This document shows, one piece after another, positions 5,811 to 10,394 of a stretch of 10,394 nt of DNA. The notes under the pieces were generated by a model. The model saw nothing but the letters and a program-made list of their open reading frames with translations. It ran no database searches and had not been told where the DNA came from. The stretch covers positions 1 to 10,394 of the forward strand of contig JAUVXS010000054.1 of NCBI GenBank assembly GCA_030603485.1. The letters are read 5' to 3'. A program made the position numbers and the translations under genes. Source of the DNA: Dehalococcoidia bacterium. Its GTDB lineage: Bacteria > Chloroflexota > Dehalococcoidia > GIF9 > AB-539-J10. Each line of letters starts with the position of its first letter. The first letter of the stretch is position 1.

Positions 5811-5852
5811 CACCTCCTGCCGTACTTGCGTAGTTTAGCAAGAGAGGAGGTG
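5811..5852 (-). promoter_or_regulatory. Leader hairpin that pairs the fbp Shine-Dalgarno sequence
   Basis: In the minus-strand RNA CACCUCCU (5852-5845) can pair perfectly over 8 bp with AGGAGGUG (5818-5811), the ribosome site of the fbp gene. Between the arms a second stem, CUUGC (5842-5838) with GCAAG (5829-5825), closes an 8-nt loop, giving a two-tier hairpin. It begins 5 bp after the DUF429 stop codon and ends just before the fbp ATG. The fold would hide the ribosome site unless opened by a ribosome finishing DUF429 or by another factor. There is no U-tract, so it is not a canonical terminator. Confidence 0.5.
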
Positions 5853-5856
5853 AACG

Positions 5857-6501
5857 TCAACTTGGGATAAAAATTAGCCCCTCTTCACTATTGCCTAAGG
5901 CATTCACCTTATTTTGATAATAGAGTAAACCAGTGTAAGCTGCTACTGCGGCATCGCACAGGTCGTGGTCGAACTTGTCTAAATAGGGCTTAAGACCAGG
6001 TAAAATTTCTCCTAGCTTATCCCTGAGGAAGCTCATCCCTTGTTTGGTAGTTTTCCGGGGTATGGTTTTACTAAAGAGGCGGACTTTGCTGGCAAAGGGA
6101 TAGACCTCAATGACTTGACCATCTTGCTTCACCTCATGGCCAATGCTGGTTTTGAGCTCAATGCCACGGTAGATCAAGTCCTTGATAAAGGTCTTCTTGC
6201 TGGTGGGGTAACAAGGAATTCCTTGTCGCCTTAGTTCCTGGTCACATTGCCTGTTATTCCTTGGGAATTTTGGCTGGCAAGGACAACTTTCCTCAAGACA
6301 GCATAACCCCAGTGGCAAGCTCAAGGGGGCGTCTATTGCTATTACTCGGGGTGAATAGAAATTTAGCAGAGTGACGATATCTCTATTCTCTGTTAGGAAG
6401 CCAAGGTAAACAAGTTGTGCTTTACAATCCAATCCTAAACATGCGCTAGGTTTGGCTTCTGTTGAGGTTAAGTCGATGCCAAAAAAAGTAGGATACTTCA
6501 T
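5857..6501 (-). CDS. DUF429 / COG2410 protein, predicted RNase H-fold nuclease
   Basis: Protein of 214 aa. Near the N-terminus it has GIDLTSTEAKPSA (8-20), and later IDAPLSLP (56-63), an RRQGIPCYPTS segment (91-101), EVYPFAS (132-138) and DLCDAAVAAYTG (180-191). Acidic residues in GID, IDAP, EVYP and the C-terminal DAxxAA helix are the pattern that led this family to be predicted as an RNase H-like nuclease; no biochemical role is firmly known to me. Cys70, Cys71, Cys76 and Cys78 form a small cluster (CCLEESCPC at 70-78) that may bind metal in this subgroup. The ATG overlaps the stop of the flavoprotein gene as ATGA, so the two are translationally coupled. No signal peptide or membrane segment is visible. 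Confidence 0.85.
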   Translation of the reverse strand: MKYPTFFGIDLTSTEAKPSACLGLDCKAQLVYLGFLTENRDIVTLLNFYSPRVIAIDAPLSLPLGLCCLEESCPCQPKFPRNNRQCDQELRRQGIPCYPTSKKTFIKDLIYRGIELKTSIGHEVKQDGQVIEVYPFASKVRLFSKTIPRKTTKQGMSFLRDKLGEILPGLKPYLDKFDHDLCDAAVAAYTGLLYYQNKVNALGNSEEGLIFIPS

Positions 6502-7904
6502 GTTGCTGGGGAAGATTTTTTGCCTAACCGTCTTAATATCTCTCTGGCTGCCACTATACCTGAGGCTGAAGCTTGGACTAGGCCTCGGCTGACACCGGCG
6601 CCATCGCCAGCAGCAAACATATTACCGATCTCGGTCTCTAAACAAGGGGTCAACTTCAGCTGACTGGAGTAAAACTTAACCTCTATCCCGTACAGCAAAG
6701 TTTGGGAGGAAGCGACGCCCGGAACTAGTTTATCCATAGCTTGAAGCATCTCCACTATATTCTTGAGATAGCGGTAGGGGAGGGCGAAGCTCAAGTCTCC
6801 TGGGGTGGCTGCTTTTAAGCTTGGTTCGATGGGACTATTCTGGAGGCGAGCTTTTGTGGAACGGCGCCCATCCATTAAGTCCCCCAATCTCTGCACTAAT
6901 ACACCGCCACTGAGGATGTTAGCTAGCCTTGCCAGATACTTACCATAGGCGATAGGTTCATGGAAAGGCTCAGTGAAGGTGGTGCTTACTAAAATGGCAA
7001 AGTTAGTATTCTTTGTCCTGGGTCGGGTATAACCAACACCGTTGACCGTAATCACAGGGTCGGAGCCGCCTGTGGACTCCATAATCACTTCGCCTCCAGG
7101 ACACATGCAGAATGTTCTAACCCGGTCATTGAAACTTTTGGAATAAAATTCGAGTTTTGCTTCATACAATATCGAAGTTAGCTTCTCCATGGTTGGCATT
7201 GGTACTTCGATTCGGCAACCTACATCTACCGGGTTGGATTTAAGGCCTAGTTTAAGCCTCTTAGCTTCATTGCATAACCATTCTGCCCCTTCCCTCCCCG
7301 GGGCTAAGATTAAGTAGCGACAGCTTAACCTTTCACCATTGCTGGTTTCAACAGCTTTGACTGCGTTATCGGCAACTATAATATTCTTAATTGTTGTTTC
7401 TAGCCTTATGTCTAGTTTAGATGATAGATAATTCTGCATAGCCTTCAATGTTTCGTGACAAAATTCTGTCCCTAAGTGACGCAATCTAACAGGTATTAAT
7501 GTGAGTCCGGCTAAGGCAGCCTCCCGTTCCAGTACAGCAATATTGTTTTCCATCCCATAAACCTTGTGAGGGGCGCCAAATTTGAGATAAACAGAATCAA
7601 CACAATCTATAAGTGCCTGGGCTTGGTCAAAACCGACCAGTTCTTTGAGTCGGCCGCCTACCTGGGTGGACAAAGTCAATTTGCCATCACTGAAGGCTCC
7701 AGCACCTCCGAAACCACTTACTAGATGGCATGGGGAGCAGAGGGCGCAGCCCCCATCTCTGTTTTGAACGGGACAAACACGAGTATCAAGTTCTCCTCCC
7801 TTGTCCAGAAGCAAAACGTCGAGGCCAGCGTTACATAATTCCAAGCTAGCGAAGATACCGGCGGGACCGGCACCAACTATGACAACATCATAACTTTTGG
7901 CCAT
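6498..7904 (-). CDS. COG2509 FAD-dependent dehydrogenase (uncharacterised NAD(P)/FAD oxidoreductase)
   Basis: Protein of 468 aa with an N-terminal FAD-binding Rossmann motif VVIVGAGPAG (7-16) and the acidic LLLDKGG end of beta-2 (31-37). Next comes a Cys cluster, Cys44-x8-Cys53-x2-Cys56-x2-Cys59, leading into GFGGAGAFSDGKL (64-76), a hallmark of COG2509. A C-terminal AAGDGAGVSRGLVQASASG-type segment binds the FAD ribityl/phosphate. The family resembles squalene/geranylgeranyl reductase-like and HI0933-like flavoproteins, but its substrate is unknown. The Cys cluster suggests an Fe-S or Zn site (inference). It is cytoplasmic, with no signal peptide. The ATG is 17 bp after the meaB stop, and only a weak ribosome site is visible. 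It overlaps DUF429 by 4 bp. Confidence 0.88.
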   Translation of the reverse strand: MAKSYDVVIVGAGPAGIFASLELCNAGLDVLLLDKGGELDTRVCPVQNRDGGCALCSPCHLVSGFGGAGAFSDGKLTLSTQVGGRLKELVGFDQAQALIDCVDSVYLKFGAPHKVYGMENNIAVLEREAALAGLTLIPVRLRHLGTEFCHETLKAMQNYLSSKLDIRLETTIKNIIVADNAVKAVETSNGERLSCRYLILAPGREGAEWLCNEAKRLKLGLKSNPVDVGCRIEVPMPTMEKLTSILYEAKLEFYSKSFNDRVRTFCMCPGGEVIMESTGGSDPVITVNGVGYTRPRTKNTNFAILVSTTFTEPFHEPIAYGKYLARLANILSGGVLVQRLGDLMDGRRSTKARLQNSPIEPSLKAATPGDLSFALPYRYLKNIVEMLQAMDKLVPGVASSQTLLYGIEVKFYSSQLKLTPCLETEIGNMFAAGDGAGVSRGLVQASASGIVAAREILRRLGKKSSPAT

Positions 7905-7921
7905 TGAGATTCATTCTAGGG

Positions 7922-8893
7922 TTATTGATGTAACCAATCGGTCGAAAGGTTTTCAGATTTAAGGATTTCATCGGCTGCAGAGTAAGGGTCAATCTCTCCT
8001 TTTTCTACCCTGTCAATGTAGTTACGCAATTGCCCATCTTGCTCAATCAACATGAGCAACCTTTGAGTGAGTTTTCGTTCTAGAGTTTTTATGAAGTCCT
8101 GTTTCCGTTGTAGTTGGCGACGCTGTGAAAGCTGACTCTCTTCAGAAAGGGCTTGGTAGTGTGATTGAATTTGTCTGTAAAGCTCTTCAATGCCGACGTC
8201 GTTAACTGCTTCTGTGGCTACCACAGGCATATTCCACCAACTTGGCTTACGAAGCTGCAGCATAGCTTGTATATCGCGGAAGAAGTTGTCAGCACCAGGG
8301 TGGTCACTCTTATTAACCACAAATATGTCAGCGATCTCAAATAGGCCTGCTTTCATCGTCTGGATAGCATCACCGGATTCAGGAGATAGTATGACAAGCA
8401 CAGTATCGGTCCTTTCCATTATATCTACCTCGCCTTGTCCTACTCCCACCGTCTCTACCAGGATAGTATCTTTACCAGCGGCATCAAGCAGCTTGATTAC
8501 AGAGCTGGCAGTTTGCGGTAGCCCCCCCATACTGCCACGAGTCGCCATACTGCGAATGAAAACCCCAGGGTCAAGATAATGCTGTTGCATTCTTATCCGG
8601 TCACCTAATACTGCCCCTCCTGTAAACGGGCTTGAGGGGTCTACGGCAATTATCCCGACTTTTAAGCCTTGCTTTCGCATCAACGCTGTCAGTTTATCCA
8701 CCAGGGTGCTCTTGCCTACTCCCGGGGGGCCTGTTATTCCTATACAGTGTGCCTTCCCCAGGTGTGGAGCGATGAGCTTCATTATTTCGGGCACCTGGCT
8801 GCTTTCATTTTCCACCAGGCTGATGACGCGTGATAGGGAGACGTTTTCTCCCTCAAGCATCTGTTCCACTAGCCTCATAATTTCAGGAGTCAT
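7922..8893 (-). CDS. meaB: MeaB/ArgK GTPase, methylmalonyl-CoA mutase-associated G-protein chaperone
   Basis: Protein of 323 aa, the usual MeaB length. It has Walker A GPPGVGKST (55-63), the family loop DPSSPFTGGAVLGDRIRM (85-102), ETVGVGQGE (147-155) as the switch region and the guanine-specificity motif NKSD (194-197). A helical C-terminal arm (about 240-323) serves dimerisation. MeaB uses GTP hydrolysis to load intact adenosylcobalamin onto methylmalonyl-CoA mutase and to protect or reactivate it. No mutase gene is in this window, so it must be elsewhere. An in-frame TAG lies directly before the ATG at 8893, so translation cannot start further upstream. No Shine-Dalgarno is seen, and the predicted transcription start is only about a dozen bases away, suggesting a very short-leader mRNA. 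It is the first gene of the five-gene block. Confidence 0.95.
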   Translation of the reverse strand: MTPEIMRLVEQMLEGENVSLSRVISLVENESSQVPEIMKLIAPHLGKAHCIGITGPPGVGKSTLVDKLTALMRKQGLKVGIIAVDPSSPFTGGAVLGDRIRMQQHYLDPGVFIRSMATRGSMGGLPQTASSVIKLLDAAGKDTILVETVGVGQGEVDIMERTDTVLVILSPESGDAIQTMKAGLFEIADIFVVNKSDHPGADNFFRDIQAMLQLRKPSWWNMPVVATEAVNDVGIEELYRQIQSHYQALSEESQLSQRRQLQRKQDFIKTLERKLTQRLLMLIEQDGQLRNYIDRVEKGEIDPYSAADEILKSENLSTDWLHQ

Positions 8894-8911
8894 CTATTGG
8901 GGAGTGAGGTT

Positions 8912-8940
8912 ATTTTATAGCTTTCCAAATTACCGGTCAA
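8912..8940 (-). promoter_or_regulatory. Sigma-70-type promoter for the meaB block
   Basis: On the minus strand TTGACC (8935-8940) and TAAAAT (8912-8917) are spaced by exactly 17 bp, each 5 of 6 to consensus. Transcription would begin near 8905, about 11 nt before the meaB ATG. The rest of the meaB-rtcB gap (8941-9063) shows no gene, only a possible degenerate repeat fragment near 9037-9053. Confidence 0.6.
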
Positions 8941-9063
8941 ATAAGTATACTGAAATGACAAGAAGAACTGAAGCCCAATTCACTTGCGAGTTAAAAACGT
9001 GTGTGGGCAGACACTAACAGAAATGTTTGGCGATTTGTGGTCGCTCGCAATGGCATGGTTGTT

Positions 9064-10394
9064 TTAGCCCTTGATAACACCCATAGGTATGGCCATAGCC
9101 ACTTTTCTAGAAATGCCAGCTTGTTGAACCACATCTATAACTTCAGCAATATCTTTGTAAGCTTGGGATGCCTCTTCGGCTAGCGAAGGGAGGCTTCCTG
9201 CCCTGACGGTAATACCTTTGCTCTCCAGTTCTCGAACTATATCTATACCCTTCATATTCCGCCTGGCAGCGCCGCGACTTAACACTCTCCCGGCACCATG
9301 ACAAGTAGAGCCAAATGTCTCATCCATGGCCTTTTGAGTACCCACAGCAATGAAAGAACAACGTCCCATGTCTCCGGGCACGAGCACAGGTTGCCCTATC
9401 TCCTTGTAGCGTTTGGGAATATCCTTATGGCCTGCCGGAAAAGCTCTGGTGGCTCCTTTGCGGTGAACACAAACTTTGAGCTTGCGACCATCTATTGTAT
9501 GTTCTTCTATTTTGGCTATGTTATGGGCGACATCATAAACCTGCCTCATGCCAAGTTCCTCAGGACTTTTGCCGAAAATTTTAGAAAAACTTTCTCTAAC
9601 CCAGTGGGCAATGCACTGCCGGTTAGCCCAAGCGTAGTTAGCAGCACATGCCATAGCAGCTAAATAATCTTGGCCTTCCGGTGATTCTATGGGAGCGCAG
9701 GCAAGCTGGCGATCAGGGAGTTTTATCCCATACTTTGATACTACCCCCTCCATGACACGCAGATAGTCAGTACATACTTGGTGACCAAAGCCGCGAGAGC
9801 CTGTGTGAATTAAGACTAATATCTGACCTATCTCAGTGATGCCCATAATGCTAGCTATGTTGGGGTCGAATATCTCCTTCACCACTTGAATCTCAAGAAA
9901 ATGATTTCCTGAGCCTAGTGTGCCTGACTGAGGCATACCTCTCTTTACCGCTTTATCGCTTACTTTATCGGGATCGGCACCACCGAGACATCCACCTTCT
10001 TCAGTAACATCCAAATCCTCCTCAAAACCCAGGCCACGCTTCACTGCCCAACGAGCTCCCGCAACCATTAATTGGTTCATTTCTTTTTGACTTACCTTTA
10101 TCTTCCCTTCAGAGCCAAGGCCTGATGGCACATTAAGGAATAATTCATTAATGAGTTCATTAATTCTGGGCCGCACTTCAGCTTCACTGAGACTGGTACG
10201 CAATAACCTTACACCACAATTAATATCATAACCCACTCCCCCGGGGGAAACTACGCCATCGTTAATATCCATTGCTGCCACTCCGCCTATAGGGAAGCCA
10301 TAGCCCCAGTGGATATCTGGCATGGCAAAGGAGTAACCTACTATACCGGGGAGAAATGCAACATTGGCGACTTGCTCTGGCGTTTGTTCCTCGC
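9064..10394 (-). CDS. rtcB: RtcB RNA-splicing ligase (5' end beyond the window)
   Basis: The reading frame runs 419 codons from an internal Met at 10323 and stays open upstream to the window edge, adding EEQTPEQVANVAFLPGIVGY then SFA, so the true start lies outside. By comparison with archaeal RtcB (about 481 aa) about 39 codons are missing. Counting from the internal Met, the motifs are DINCGVR (33-39, metal Asp/Cys), GSGNHFLEIQ (137-146), HTGSRGFGHQV (173-183), NR (234-235), HRKGATRA (287-294), PGDMG (316-320) and CHGAGR (341-346). His342 is the likely guanylylated residue, equivalent to His404 of the Pyrococcus enzyme. RtcB joins 2',3'-cyclic phosphate or 3'-phosphate RNA to 5'-OH ends with GTP and Mn2+, in tRNA splicing or RNA repair. 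No intein is seen. The ATG at 10323 is within the conserved core and is not the start. Confidence 0.96.
   Translation of the reverse strand, partial: EEQTPEQVANVAFLPGIVGYSFAMPDIHWGYGFPIGGVAAMDINDGVVSPGGVGYDINCGVRLLRTSLSEAEVRPRINELINELFLNVPSGLGSEGKIKVSQKEMNQLMVAGARWAVKRGLGFEEDLDVTEEGGCLGGADPDKVSDKAVKRGMPQSGTLGSGNHFLEIQVVKEIFDPNIASIMGITEIGQILVLIHTGSRGFGHQVCTDYLRVMEGVVSKYGIKLPDRQLACAPIESPEGQDYLAAMACAANYAWANRQCIAHWVRESFSKIFGKSPEELGMRQVYDVAHNIAKIEEHTIDGRKLKVCVHRKGATRAFPAGHKDIPKRYKEIGQPVLVPGDMGRCSFIAVGTQKAMDETFGSTCHGAGRVLSRGAARRNMKGIDIVRELESKGITVRAGSLPSLAEEASQAYKDIAEVIDVVQQAGISRKVAMAIPMGVIKG

Noticed and set aside
5843..5854. Ribosome-site-like AGAGGAGGTGAA on the plus strand
   Set aside because: No start codon and open frame follows. 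It is the complement of the 5' arm of the fbp leader hairpin.
8706..9017. 103-codon plus-strand open frame over the meaB start
   Set aside because: It is mostly antisense to the MeaB P-loop region, has no recognisable domain and would run through the meaB promoter.
9064..10394. Intein or split within rtcB
   Set aside because: RtcB genes sometimes carry inteins, but the conserved blocks follow each other at normal spacing with no insertion.
1..10394. tRNA, rRNA, CRISPR array, IS element or toxin-antitoxin pair
   Set aside because: No cloverleaf, rRNA segment, regularly spaced direct repeat, transposase or toxin-antitoxin pair was recognised on either strand by eye.

Overview
The window looks like a chromosomal segment of an anaerobic Chloroflexota bacterium, most likely Dehalococcoidia-like. 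This is an inference from gene content: an archaeal/deep-branching-type fructose-1,6-bisphosphate aldolase/phosphatase, an archaeal-type GlmU, a tiny DUF5679 zinc-ribbon protein, a COG2509 flavoprotein, and short interspersed inverted repeats of the 'CCTGAGCGAAGCGAAAGATCT' kind. No rRNA, tRNA, CRISPR array, IS transposase or phage gene was seen.

Layout. (1) Positions 1-2728, minus strand: a tight amino-sugar operon read right to left. It holds a GlmM-type phosphohexomutase (1367-2728), an archaeal-type GlmU nucleotidyltransferase/acyltransferase (51-1370, TTG start overlapping the glmM stop) and the first 16 codons of glmS (1-49). Together these would turn fructose-6-phosphate into UDP-GlcNAc. 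(2) 2729-2957: intergenic region with a composite interspersed repeat, possible back-to-back promoters and a 12-bp palindrome. (3) 2958-3404, plus strand: a COG2426 small membrane protein. (4) 3405-4108: mostly non-coding. It holds a strong hairpin, a 46-aa DUF5679 zinc-ribbon gene on the minus strand with a good promoter and ribosome site, a remnant of a class III adenylate/guanylate cyclase on the plus strand, and a GC-rich double-hairpin repeat. (5) 4109-8893, minus strand: a five-gene collinear block, meaB - COG2509 flavoprotein - DUF429 - FBP aldolase/phosphatase - rdgB, with gaps from a 4-bp overlap to about 50 bp. A near-consensus sigma-70-type promoter sits at 8912-8940. (6) 9064-10394, minus strand: rtcB RNA ligase, whose first ~39 codons lie beyond the right edge.

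How the genes fit together. The left operon supplies cell-surface and glycan precursors. The central block mixes central carbon metabolism (FBP aldolase/phosphatase for gluconeogenesis, MeaB chaperoning the B12-dependent methylmalonyl-CoA mutase) with housekeeping or repair (RdgB nucleotide-pool cleaning) and two poorly characterised proteins (COG2509, DUF429). The mRNA leader of the FBP aldolase/phosphatase can fold so that its Shine-Dalgarno sequence is fully paired, suggesting translational control. I see no clear novel defence or mobile system. The most noteworthy items are the cyclase fossil, the Shine-Dalgarno-masking hairpin, the small zinc-ribbon gene and the altered sugar-binding loop in the GlmM-like mutase.
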